Origin: Dreissena polymorpha
Taxonomy: Eukaryota; Mollusca; Bivalvia; Myida; Dreissenidae
Length of the DNA stretch: 64,000 bases
Reading direction: 5' to 3'
Assembly: GCF_020536995.1 (NCBI RefSeq)
Contig: NC_068366.1
Span: 27,150,532-27,214,531, forward strand
In this document: piece by piece, positions 29,859 to 40,706 of the stretch
Numbering within the stretch: position 1 is the first letter of the stretch
Layout of the letters: every line of letters begins with the position of its first letter
Program-made: the position numbers and the translations under genes
The notes under the pieces: model-generated
The model's input: the letters and a program-made list of their open reading frames with translations, nothing else
Told to the model about the DNA's origin: nothing
Databases searched by the model: none

Positions 29859-32399
29859 CTGCAAACAGAAAAACAGTGGACACCTGCTCATTTGAAGGGT
29901 TGGGGTCCTGTTAAAATACAAACACTGAACACCTGCTCATTGACAGTGTTTGGTTCCTGTTACCTGTAACATACAAACACTAGTCACCTGCACATTTGAC
30001 AGGGTTGGGGTCCTGTAAACATACAAACACTGGACACCTGCTCATCAACAGGGTTGGGGTCCTGTTAACATACAAACACTGAACACCTGCTTATTGACAG
30101 TCTTTGGGGTACTGTAAACATACAAACACCGGACACCTGCTCATTTACAGGGTTGGGGTCATGTAAACATACAAACACTGGACACCTGCTCATTTACAGG
30201 GTTGGGGTCCTGCAAACATACAAACACTGTACACCTGCTCATCAACAGGGTTGTGGTCATGCAAACATACAAACACTGCACACCTCCTCAATGACAGGGT
30301 TGGGGTCCTGTAAACACTCAAACACTGGACACCTGCTCATTGACAAGGTGGGGCCTGTAAACACTCAAACACTGGTCACCTGCTCATTGACAAGGCGGGG
30401 TCCTGTAAACATACAAACACTGGACACCTGCTCAATGACAGGGTTGGGGTCCTGTTAACACACAAACACTGGGCACCTGCTCATTGACAGGGTTGGGGTC
30501 CTGTAAACACACAAACACTGGACACCTGCTCAATGACAGGGTTGGGGTACTGTTAACATACAAACACTGGACACCTGCTCATTGACAGGGTTGGGGTCCT
30601 GTTAACACTCAAACACTGGACACCTGCTCATTGACAGGGTTGGGGTCATGTAAACATACAAACAATGGACACCTGCTCATTGATAGGGTTAGGTTCCTGT
30701 AAACACACAAACACTGGGACCTGCTCATTGACAGGGTTCGGGTCCTGTAAACACAAACACTGGGACCTGCTCATTGACAGGGTTGGGGTCATGTAAACAC
30801 TCAAACACTAGGACCTGCTCATTGACAGGATTGGGGTCCTGTAAACATACAAACAATGGACACCTGCTTATTGACAGGGTTGGGGTCCTGTAAACACACA
30901 AACACTGGACACCTACTCTATATTAGGATTATTCTTACTTACTAGAATGCTTGGTTTTTTTCACACAGAATATAGATATGTTTAGTAGTCTTGTGAATAC
31001 CTCATACAATACCCATACAATGTAAATGTCAATTACTCTGTTAGTCTCCCTCGTTAAAAACCTGATAATAACAATGCCTAAAACTAACTGAGGAGCTGCG
31101 CCATGAGCGCATGATACGCCCGTCGTTCGCCAATGAAGTAGTAAGGTAATAAATAACCCTTTGAATCATTTTTTTACTTCAGTTGGCAGAAGACAGCTGG
31201 AATATTTGTCAAAAAAATATGTTCAACTCACCCATTTGAGTATGTGTGTATGGAATTCCAATGTTCCAGTCAAATCTCATCCAGTTGAATATGTGAATAC
31301 TTGATAATTTAACATTGAAACATGGTAAATCCGATACGGTAGGACAGTCAATGAAATCACGAAATTTTGACGAACAATTCAGAATTCCGTCAAAAATGAA
31401 AGGGGATCAGGGTTTATGAATATTAAGATTGTGTTAAAATTTGAAAAAAATCCATCGAAGGATATTTGAGCTACGGTAGGACATTCAATGAAATCACGAA
31501 ATTTTGACGAACAAAGTCCCATAACTCTGGAACAACAATTCAGAATTCCGTCAAAAACGAAAGGGGATCAGGGTTTATCAATATTAAGATTGTGTTGAAA
31601 TTTGAAAAAAATCCATCGAAGGATATTTGAGCTACGGTAGGACATTCAATGAAATCACGAAATTTTGACGAACAAAGTCCCATAACTCTGGAACAACAAT
31701 TCAGAATTCCGTCAAAAACGAAAGGGGATCAGGGTTTATCAATATTAAGATTGTGTTGAAATTTGAAAAAAATCCATCGAAGGATATTTGAGCTACGGTA
31801 GGACATTCAATGAAATCACGAAATTTTGACGAACAAAGTCCCATAACTCTGGAACGACAATTCAGAATTCCGTCAAAAACGAAAGGGGATCAGGGTTTAT
31901 CAATATTAAGATTGTGTTGAAATTTGAAAAAAATCCATCGAAGGATATTTGAGCTACAGTAGGACATTCAATGAAATCACGAAATTTTGACGAACAAAGT
32001 CCCATAACTCTGGAACGACAATTCAGAATTCCGTCAAAAACGAAAGGGGATCAGGGTTTATCAATATTAAGATTGTGTTAAAATTTGAAGAACATCTGTC
32101 AAAGGATATTTGACGTAGCGTACAACATTAACAGACGGACGGACGGACAGACGGACGGACGGACAGACGCGGGGTATACCATAATACGTCCCGTCATAGA
32201 CGGGCGTATAAAAAGTATGTACAAAGGCCAGGTAGCCCATGTGTTGGTACCTACTGTATTAATCACGTGGTAGGTGTGCCTGTATGACATGAGGCCACAC
32301 CAGAGGACCAGGCCACCCGTGATGCAGGCTGAGAAGTGCCACCACCACTTGGGATGCTTAGGCACCTGGCCACGAACGAACGCTTCGTCGGCCACTGCA
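29745..32399 (-). CDS. NDUFB2: NADH dehydrogenase 1 beta subcomplex subunit 2 (NDUFB2), 3' exons
   Basis: NDUFB2 (AGGG subunit) is a small single-pass accessory subunit of mitochondrial complex I in the inner membrane. The exon at 32255-32399 encodes VADEAFVRGQVPKHPKWWWH then FSACITGGLVLWCGLM, a basic stretch followed by a hydrophobic segment. The last exon at 29745-29858 encodes DPNPVNEQVAKWTDEELGIP then PDEEDIYPPGYVPLKQR and a stop. Human NDUFB2 ends DPSQWTDEELGIPPDDED, as I recall it, so identity of the last exon is clear; here the tail is longer by about a dozen residues and has an insert before WTDEELG. The FPYP that precedes DPS in human is not seen, so a small middle exon or a different donor may exist. 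The first exon (mitochondrial presequence) was not found. Confidence 0.85.
29842..30914. repeat. ~49-bp minisatellite built from the NDUFB2 exon edge
   Basis: About 22 units of CACCTGCTCATTGACAGGGT, TGGGGTCCTGTAAACATAC and AAACACTGGA, spaced 46-55 bp. Read on the minus strand, each unit is a TTTACAG acceptor followed by GACCCCAACCCTGTCAATGA and GCAG, the true start of the last exon, then GTGTCC. Some units have lost the AG (CATGACCCC). Confidence 0.95.
30915..31089. other. NDUFB2 intron, nothing recognised
   Basis: A short AT-rich stretch between the minisatellite and the 161-bp array element. Confidence 0.5.
31090..32210 (+). mobile_element. Element with ATACGCCCGTC ends and homogeneous 161-bp units
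   Basis: ATACGCCCGTCG near 31114 is inverted against GACGGGCGTAT near 32200. Units with GCTACGGTAGGACATTCAAT start at 31471, 31632, 31793 and 31954, exactly 161 bp apart, after a first unit lacking 24 bp. Units are nearly identical. A GACGGACGGACAGACGG tract follows. It lies in the NDUFB2 intron. Confidence 0.88.
32255..32399 (-). CDS. NDUFB2: NDUFB2 internal coding exon (membrane segment)
   Basis: The minus-strand acceptor is ATGTTTCCAG. The exon encodes AVADEAFVRGQVPKHPKWWW, then the hydrophobic HFSACITGGLVLWCGLMSY and RHTYHVINT. The donor ACA|GTAGGT keeps phase 0 with the last exon; CAC|GTGATT, 12 bases earlier, is an alternative with the same phase. The acceptor could also be the next CAG six bases in, with a change of frame context. 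Confidence 0.72.
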
Positions 32400-32788
32400 C
32401 TGGAAACATTATAGAAATTATTAATCTATACGGAGTTTTCAGCTAATCAATCATCAGTTATAACACTGTTATAATGATGATTGTGTTTATTCTTAAAGCT
32501 ACAGCTACATAATTCATTTTTATAAATATCAAACATTTATTTTAAAAACAAGTCCCTGTAATACATGTATTCTTCATGACAATATTTGTATATGATGTTG
32601 CTTATTAATATTTTATTTGAAACACACTATTATGTGAATTTGGAATAAGACTGTTTTTATTTTAATTTGTTTTATGTCAAATACAAATTGTTTAGACGAT
32701 ATAACGATCCTTATCATTTGCCTTGCGTCTGTAAGCGCAAAAAATGTGTGTAGGGTTTTAGATGGCAGCACAACATTCATTGAATAAT
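32400..32788. other. Probable NDUFB2 intron, nothing recognised
   Basis: AT-rich. No NDUFB2 first exon was recognised here or further upstream. Confidence 0.45.
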
Positions 32789-33649
32789 CAGGGCTCGACA
32801 CTAAAGGTGGTCCGTTGACCCGGGGTCAGTAAAAAAAAGGGAGGACCAGTGAAACTAGAAATTGGGTTGATCCGTCAGACCAGTTAAAAATCCTGGCCAG
32901 CTTATTGTGAAATACTGGTGGAAAGCCCTTTTCATCAATAAAACAACTTTATATGTTCATAATTTCATAGTTTTTTTATGGGCCGACTCGAGACGGGGAA
33001 AAACATAGCAACATATTGGAAGTTTCAATTTTTCTAGATGCCTGGATGACAAAAACTTGTTGTCACATCAAAAAATCGATTTGCGATCCGCAAATGTCTC
33101 CCGAAAATGTCTCCAGACTTCGCTGTAATCGATACACAAATTAACATAAAATTCTAATCGTTCGGATCGGGAAATGAACAAAATGGTATTTATTATTTTG
33201 AAAAAGCAGCAATAATCAGCATTTTATCGATCTTAATACCGTCAGAATATACTTTGTTTACCGTAAGAATTGATACTGGAGGACGCTTAATAATGTTTTG
33301 ATATTGCGAGAGAGTAACCGTGAGTATTTTTATGATCACAAGTTTTTGCGATGTGGAATTTCATTCCGGGAGTGGTTGAACCTACGCCTAAAAAACCTAA
33401 AACTAATGAAGAGAAGCTTGAAGTACAGCAAAAATATGAAAGGGATAATGAAATAGTTTAGTAGATAGTATAGTTTTCTTTTTATAAATGCACAATACAT
33501 TGTGGATAGTCCGGAAAGTAAGTTGAAATTTAGGTAAAATAACAGAGAAATTGTCGGACCACTTGAAATCTTGGAGGACCAGTAATTTCTAAAAGCTGGT
33601 GGTCCTTTGGGTCAGTAGGTAAAAAAAGTTAGCGTCAAATTAAGCCCTG
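32789..33649. mobile_element. hAT-like element with CAGGGCT ends
   Basis: The left end is CAGGGCTCGACACTAAAGGT and the right is AAATTAAGCCCTG. Subterminal GGTGGTCCGTTGACCC and GGTGGTCCTTTGGGTCAG are near inverted copies. CAGGG ends are usual in hAT elements. Length is about 860 bp, so it is internally deleted and non-autonomous. Confidence 0.75.
33351..33461 (+). pseudogene. Short transposase-like N-terminal remnant inside the hAT-like element
   Basis: A 36-codon frame reads MWNFIPGVVEPTPKKPKTNE and then EKLEVQQKYERDNEIV. The charged K/E-rich start with a PKKPK patch is the sort of N-terminus found in element-encoded proteins. Family membership is inferred only from the surrounding CAGGG ends. 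Confidence 0.3.
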
Positions 33650-34208
33650 TTGATGCAACCGCCACAAGGCCACACCAACAATTCTTAAAAATACAATAAA
33701 AGCAAAAAGTATGTACATGTGTATGCCTCAAAATATTAATAATCTAGAATTGCAAGCAGAACTACACTGCAACTCGAATATATAGCGGTCCAACATATTG
33801 CAATGTTAAATATCGCGCATCGGTTGGGACCCCATTTTTTCACTGACTTTAATTTTCTGTGTAATCGGATATTCATAAATCCTGTTTGGTCCAAATTGTT
33901 TGTCTTCTTTGTGCATCACATTCATTCTTTTGTGCTGTGACAAACAAAAACTCAACTTGTTTAACAGCAAAGGTAATTTCGCGTGTGACCTTTCACAACC
34001 TTAAGACCTGAAGAAATCTTGGGGAAGGCTCTGGAATGGTATACAGTTATTGTTTATACCTTAAAAAGAATAAAAATTAATAAAATGAAGCATTTAAATT
34101 TCATGTGAAAAATATTTTGTTTAAGTGTGGTTTGATTGATAAATAAATACAATACATTTATGATTTTCACTCTTTGTTAGTCTCACGCATAAAGCCTGAA
34201 GATGTGTC
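33650..34208. other. Intergenic or intronic stretch, nothing recognised
   Basis: AT-rich sequence with no coding-like block between two hAT-like elements. Confidence 0.45.
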
Positions 34209-34566
34209 CAGTGCTCCAGCTAGGATTTGAAAAGGGCAGGGGGGCTTTTTTGTCAAAAGGGCACTTTCGACGCGCAGTATTTTGTGAAAAGGGCACTTTC
34301 GACGCACAGTATTTTGTGAAAAGGGCACGTTCGAGCGCGCGGGTGTTTCTGGAATGCTTTTTATTGCATGTTCGTTTATATGTTATAAATAATTGTATTA
34401 TTCCCATTATTATTAAACCATTCAAATATAATGTCTACAATGAGAATTAAACTAGTTACAATGTAATAAAAGATTTATGAATTATGAGGGGGGGGGGGGG
34501 GGGCAGGGCGGAGGTTCGGGGGGGCAGGGCGTGGCGCCCTTCGATTTAGGCCTAGCTGGAGCACTG
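34209..34566. mobile_element. hAT-like MITE with perfect 16-bp CAGTGCTCCAGCTAGG ends
   Basis: The left CAGTGCTCCAGCTAGG and the right CCTAGCTGGAGCACTG are exact inverted repeats. TGTGTC occurs at or one base from each end and may be the remains of an 8-bp target duplication. Inside, AAAGGGCACTTTCGACGC is repeated two to three times and a run of about 16 G is followed by further G runs. Confidence 0.9.
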
Positions 34567-35422
34567 CTGTGTCTCATGATTTTTATATCTCAATTCTATT
34601 TCAATTTAATCTCGTCATTGACAAACATACCGGTACTTAATTATGAAAAAGAAATGAATATAGTGCAAACATGTACAAATGTAATAATGAGAGAGTAAGT
34701 AAAAAATCTCCCAAAAAGGGAAACGTCACGAAAATTCCCCCTCATGATTGAGGGTTGCGACCCGCTTCCCCTAAAATGAATTGAGGGCCCTGTGGTGTTG
34801 GTCACCAGCGTAACACTGAAATTTGGCTACTACTTTTTTATTCTCAGCGATCACCTAGCCGGTACCAATACCATTCCCAAAGTAGTGAGGAAAATCACTG
34901 GTTAATGCCAGGAAATAGTTGATTTTGCATATTTTACCAATTAAAGTGCTGCCTCCCAGGGGTCAATAGCTTGGAGTTGGATTATTGCAACAAATATTGT
35001 CACAAACATACATGAAGTATTGAAAAAAATAGTGCCTGTCACAAAAACATGATGTAAAATAATTATTTAACAGATTTGGGTAATTTGTGTTGCTGGGATT
35101 TTGAGGGGAAAAGTGTCACTTTTTACAATTTTGAAACAGCTGAATATCGGCGTTTATTTTGGGAACAAAAACAATGGTACAAAGTAAACTCCTGAATTAA
35201 ATAAGGAACTCTCAGATTGTATGACTTGGACTTGTTGGACTTGCAAAAGTTGTATCATGGAAATCAGGTTTTTCAACTTTGTGGAAGCGCTAAATTATAG
35301 ATATCTGAGCAAAACTACATTTTGTACATCAACAAATCTAACTTAATTTTAATTCATGCTATCAGTTTTATGTCATTTTTAATTGATTTATTAAAACGAT
35401 GTACATTGGAGGACACATTTAA
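34567..35422. other. Intergenic stretch, nothing recognised
   Basis: AT-rich without coding-like blocks or clear repeats. Confidence 0.45.
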
Positions 35423-38362
35423 CAGGGGCGGATCCAGTATTTCTGGTTAGGGGGGGGGCAGGATATTGAAAGATTTGCTGGTGGGTCCAGGGGGGGTGGA
35501 TTTTAGTGATTTTGAAGGCTTTGACAACCACTTCTCTAGCATGTCACGCCTTATATACTTTCATCAAAGTACCTTCTTATAATGCCAAAAAAGTGCATAC
35601 ATGTAGTTTATTGTTTAGGGGTCCAGGGTGGTGAAGCCCCTGGAAGCTTCACAATTTTAATGATTTTGAAGGCTTTGACAACCACTTCTCGAGCTTGTCA
35701 CGCCTTATATACTTTCATCAAAGTACCTTCTTATAATGCCAAAAAAGTGCATAGTTTATAGACCAGTTGATGAGTGATGTCACGCACACATGCAAAACTT
35801 AGACTCCGCCCACTGGTTGGCAATAAGAGGTGGAATTCATATAAGCGCATATAGAGAAGGTTGAAAAAATCATCGTTTGTTAATGATAATCATGCATATT
35901 TAATATAATTTTACTAATTATGTCTATATAAAACATTAGCAGGCAAAGGAATGCATCTTTGGAACGATTATATTGTTGTTATTATTTGTTTTTACTCACA
36001 ACGACCTCGGGAGTGGAATACAATCTAAGAGCTCGATATGTGGTTACCACAAAAATCTCTCTACTTGGCACTTCTTCGTGACCATTTTTAGTTAAAAAAA
36101 ATCTCAGAAATTGAAATTTTTTCAGAATAAATTAAATTTAATGAACGAAAACAAATAAGAATGAAAACAAACAACCAATAGGTATATTTTCTGTACGCAA
36201 CATAGGGTAACTGATTTGAACCTTTATGTCTGAAAAAACTTACCTTGTTACACATTAAATAAATTGCCTTGACTTATGTAATTGTTTTATTTAATTGTTC
36301 ACACTAATTTTGACACACTTAGTTGCAGCTTTTATATCCCGGTGTTTAATTGCACCTCTGTTCATCACAAACAGATTATCTTGTTATGATCGGATACTGT
36401 CCAGACAATTACAAAGAAAACATGGTGTTATAAAGTAAAACCCAGGGACCTAAACTTGGGTCCCTGAATAAACCACATGTGGCAGACAGTATCTGGTCAT
36501 TAAACACAAGTTATGATACCTCCATGTCATCTCTTGGCATATTGAGCAGTCATTTAAGCCAAATTTTAAAGCTAAAATTAATACTGAACATTTGCTTCAA
36601 TAAAATATTTTAACATTTAAAAAATGAAGACTTTTTTCGGAAATGGATTAACAGGAACTATATATACAACATGTATATTAGGCATTTTAATCAAAATAAT
36701 ACATTGTTTAATAACTATAGATTTAAAATATTGTGCAATTTTACTGCTACGCAAGTAAGGTATTTAACGGGTACTGGCAAAAGTAAACTCAGCTATTACG
36801 TGTAAAGCTTGTACATTACTGCAGTGTAAGAAACACCATCGTGAACAAAAGCAATCACAATAGGGTAAAACATAATTTCGTTAAATAAATTAAATATGTG
36901 CATTTATCATAAAATGCTATATTTTTATCACTCCCTATTACTATTTCAATATTCATGCAAAGACAGTTCAATTTGCATAATATAATCAATTTGCAGAATA
37001 AATGTTCCGTTTAATTTCCAAATGAGAATAATTGATTGTAATCCGAAACACGCTTCCGATTTTTAATGTTAACACCACGTTTACAAATGCTTCCAATATA
37101 CGGTCATCATGTATATTTCCTGACAAAAAAGCGCGAAAAATATGCTACAATGTACAAGTTCAAGGTTTATGCGTGGAAAGTGTGCGTGTATTGATTTTTT
37201 GATACAAACTTTGTAGTGCAGAGAACACTGAATTCTGTTGATTTCGGTTTAAAGTTTCTTTGGTATTTTTTAACACAATTATATCGCAAATAATTTTTTA
37301 TTTCCTCCAAATTAATTTCAATTCAAATATCTTTATCATTACTGTATTTTAGTATAGTAATTATTGAAACAGTTATTGTACTGTATACTGATTAAAGAGA
37401 ACATCTGGACGGAAGTGTTTGGCGTTATGTGTTGTTTTGACAAAAGGGATTAACATGTGTGAATGTCACTCTGCTGATTTGGTCCATAATTACTGGTAAA
37501 CATTGTTTTTAATGTCGATGCAACTAGAACACAACTGTGAATATTTAATGCAACTCTCAACTCAATAGTTACCACCTTCTTTTAGCAATCAATGGAATAA
37601 CCTACCTACGAGGACAAAATAAATGCTTTAATGAGCAGTGAATTGATTTTGTTCCGACAATTAAAACCATTCCTTATGCATTCGTTGAACGTGTTTACTT
37701 GAGTAAGTTATGCATTCAGACAGGAAGCGGCTTTCTTTTGATAACGTCAAACTGTCAATTCACACAGATTTCCAAGACTTAATAGGGTCCTCGGTCATTT
37801 GTTTACATGTTCAGTATAGAAAAAACACCTGCCAACATGAAAACTTTGGATTAAATTATCAAAATAAAAACAATGTTGCAAACTGTGATTATATTAATTG
37901 GTAAGTATCAGTTTAAAGATCGGCTTTTCAATTTTGCCGATCATTCAACGCGACGTCCCAAATCATGCAAATGCAGTGTGTCGCGAAATTTTCTTAATCT
38001 CCCTCGGTGTTACTGCACGCATATTTTCAGAGTTTTAATGTTTATTTTGGGTCTTATTACCAATTTATTGACTAAACGAGAGCGCTTTATACATGTTTTA
38101 CGTTACTGTAACCAGTGTTTTTGCCAACCAGTGAGTGCGCATGCGCAGAAAATCCCGAGTGTAAACAATAACAATCAACTGGTCTATAGTTTTGGGGGTC
38201 CAGGGTGGCGAAGCCCCCCGGAAGCTCCACGATTTTAGTGATTTTGAAGGCTTTGGCATGTTTTAATAGGTAATTTAGATCTAGTTAAGTGTGAAACATC
38301 AAATGAATTGACTTTACTTTGGCAATTTTGAACGCCCCCCCCCCCCTCTGGATCCGCCTATG
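35423..38362. mobile_element. DNA element with CAGGGGCGGATCCAG ends, enlarged by a nested element
   Basis: The left end CAGGGGCGGATCCAGTATTT and the right CTCTGGATCCGCCTATG are inverted. Its own sequence is about 500 bp and holds tandem units with GGGTCCAGGGTGGTGAAGCC and TTTTGAAGGCTTTGACAACC at about 35475, 35620 and 38197. The remaining 2.4 kb is the nested element. Confidence 0.8.
35759..38186. mobile_element. Nested 2.4-kb DNA element with TAGACCAGTTGA ends
   Basis: The left TAGACCAGTTGA and the right TCAACTGGTCTA are exact inverted repeats. Flanks TAGTTTA and TAGTTTT look like a 7-bp target duplication with one mismatch. Subterminal CACACATGC and GCATGCGCAGAAAA are suggestive. The longest frames inside (121 and 64 codons) have no domain I recognise. 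Confidence 0.8.
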
Positions 38363-39124
38363 TATAATGTTTAATACGCTGGTAGATGCGTCAATGTCAA
38401 AAGGCTTGGACACCTATCCGAATATTTCGTCCGAAACACAACAACACTCGATTCAATTACAAAACGTTTCATCATTTGGAATAGTTAAACTTACCCCATA
38501 TTCCTATTCGGTTGCTTTACTTGACGGACGCATCTGTGTTTTAAAATGCGTTGGCCAGTGCGGACAAATCGCACACATGGGTGCATTTTATTTATTAAGT
38601 GTCCTCAATGTCGAATTTGTGGCAATACAAATAAATGTTGTGCGAATAGCAACTTAAATGTAGGTTAACTGAAACTAACATCATAAGGCCTATTTCATCA
38701 CTGCACCCACTCTCTTACACTGCGGTTCATTGGTATGTTGAGGCGTGGTTATTGCGAGTTGAAACTATTAATACACAAGCTTGCATATTTTATCGATTTC
38801 TGATATTTCTTTAATGAAAAAATAAATCAATAATTATAACTCAATTAAGCCGGCTAGCTTAACTGGCCGTTGAAGTTTTGTGCAACAGGCCCTGATATTG
38901 GGCACAGTGTATGTATGCTATGTATCCATCTTAAACATGATTTTATTTAATTTAATAAAAAAGAAACTGTTCTAATTCCATACAGTTTCATCTATATATC
39001 TTCTCTTCTTCCGATGCAGCACTTCTTCTAAATAAAAGATTTTGTGACAGCGCCTTTATATTGGTTAAGGGGTGAAAACTGTACAAAGGTTCTCAGTTGG
39101 GTGTTAACTTTAAAATTATTTACA
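38363..39124. other. Stretch with no firm feature
   Basis: A 112-codon frame spans 38319-38657 (MAILNAPPPLWIRLCIMFNT onward) but its head lies in the element end and poly-C tract. No domain or splice context supports it. Confidence 0.4.
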
Positions 39125-39461
39125 TTGCAAGTTTTTACAGGTGGATAAGGTGGACAATGACAGCCACAGGAGTAAGAGTTTTGAAAACTTGTAACGTGGC
39201 TGCCTCGAGTATTTGGGGAGGTAGTGAGTTCCATTGGATCACAGTTCTTAGGTAGAATGAGAATTTTTATGATTCATTTGAGGTTTGTATGTGTCGAAAG
39301 CAATGGTTACTGCTGAGTCTGGATCGACGGTCAACAAGAACAAGGAGGTTATTTGGAGAAGTGATGGCAACTACATGGTAAATAATTGTATAGAGCATGA
39401 TGAGACTGATTTTTGTTCTGCGTGTTTCAAGAGTGGGCAAATTCAGGTTGTCTATCATATA
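39125..39461 (-). mobile_element. LINE fragment, C-terminal end of reverse transcriptase ORF
   Basis: Minus-strand frames read LETRRTKISLIMLYTIIYHV then a diverged linker, and, after breaks, FSFYLRTVIQWNSLPPQI with VFKTL. This is the C-terminal signature found after the RT domain in CR1/Jockey-type non-LTR elements (R..I..WN.LP). It is a short 5'-truncated remnant. Confidence 0.7.
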
Positions 39462-39714
39462 AGTTACTGAGCTTGTGTTGTAATATGATTATAGGTGCTA
39501 CCTAATTTACGGGCAAAAGCTTTTTAAGTTTTTTTGATAACCATGTATTATTAATAAATATATGGACATGATTGTGTTCAAAATATGATAATTGTTGCAA
39601 TAATTTAGTAATGCATCCAAAAAAAATCAATCTTAAAACGAGTTACATGTTCCAAGCTTGAAGATCTAGCATCTTATATATATATTTTTTTCTAGCCACA
39701 GGAATTTATAGCTG

Positions 39715-39848
39715 GTTCGGTGTCTGTGGTATAGTGGATGGGGTGTCTGCTAACTGGCTTAGTCACTGGGAGGTCTCTGTATTGATCCTTTAAGTGGGAG
39801 CATTCTTTAGATAACCCTAAAGACATACTATGGCGTACCATTTGGGTT
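39715..39848 (+). mobile_element. tRNA-derived SINE copy
   Basis: It contains GTGGTATAGTGGATGGGGTG (A-box-like) and TCTGTATTGATCC (a worn B box). Its tail TTTAGATAACCCTAAAGAC is shared, reversed, with the SINE at 44000. Confidence 0.7.
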
Positions 39849-40706
39849 GAAAGTCAAGAAGACCTACACGTTAAAAAGAGAAATGTACGTCGAAGTACAA
39901 TAATTGTACGTCGACATGAATATAAAATACACTTCGAAGTATATATTTGTACGACAAAGTACAATTTGTACTTGGACATACATGTTTGTACTTCTACTTA
40001 CACATTTTCTGAACAGCCAATCAAAACACTAGTCTCTTGAGCCGCTTTTCCTTCAGATTTATTCATAATAAATGTTTAAAATCTTTTTAGTTGAGGACAA
40101 AATGAATAAAAATATCAGAATGGCAAAATAACGTCACATAGAAGTTTCAAGTATTTAATGCATTGAAATAGATTATATACAAATTTGAAGAAGATTCAAT
40201 TGTTACCTTTTTAAAATTAAAATTGTTCAGCATATTGTGTGTCTGAAATGATCATGCGGGGCGGAGTATCACGACCGTCCAGCGCATTACTGTGTTGGAA
40301 ATTCCCAACGGTAACCAGTTACCAAGCATTAATGGGATAAATAATGTATTATAAACTCCCCGTTGGTGGTATTTGTGATAACCATAACTTGCATAAGTCA
40401 GAGGTTAATTCCGCCACGCCAGGTCAATAAATACGCACAATATCTATGAGTTAGCGGTCGATAGTCGCATAATTTGGTATAAATTATAATAATAATAATG
40501 TTAAATAAATACGCACAATATCTATGAGTAAGCGGTCGATAGTGGCATAATTCGGTATAAATAATAATAATAATAATGTTCAATGTCAAAAACCTCTAAA
40601 AGCAACAGACGTAAGGTGTCTTCTGATTGGCTAACACTCAAGGGTCGGTGAAAATTAAACGTCGAAGTACATTTCTCGATCTACTTAGTAGGTCTTGTAG
40701 ACTTTC
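39849..40706. mobile_element. MITE with ~47-bp imperfect inverted ends
   Basis: Left GAAAGTCAAGAAGACCTAC and AGAAATGTACGTCGAAGTAC match the reverse of right GTACATTTCTCGATCTACTT and AGGTCTTGTAGACTTTC. TACGTCGAAGTAC-like palindromes repeat in both subterminal parts. An 82-bp tandem duplication with AATACGCACAATATCTATGA lies at about 40426-40580. Confidence 0.75.

Noticed and set aside
29842-30914. CRISPR-like regular repeat array
   Set aside because: Spacing is regular, but the whole unit is repeated, there are no unique spacers or cas genes, and the window is eukaryotic. It is a minisatellite.
38319-38657. 112-codon frame as a gene
   Set aside because: It starts inside the element end and a poly-C run, lacks domains and splice context, and the rest is AT-rich noncoding-like sequence.
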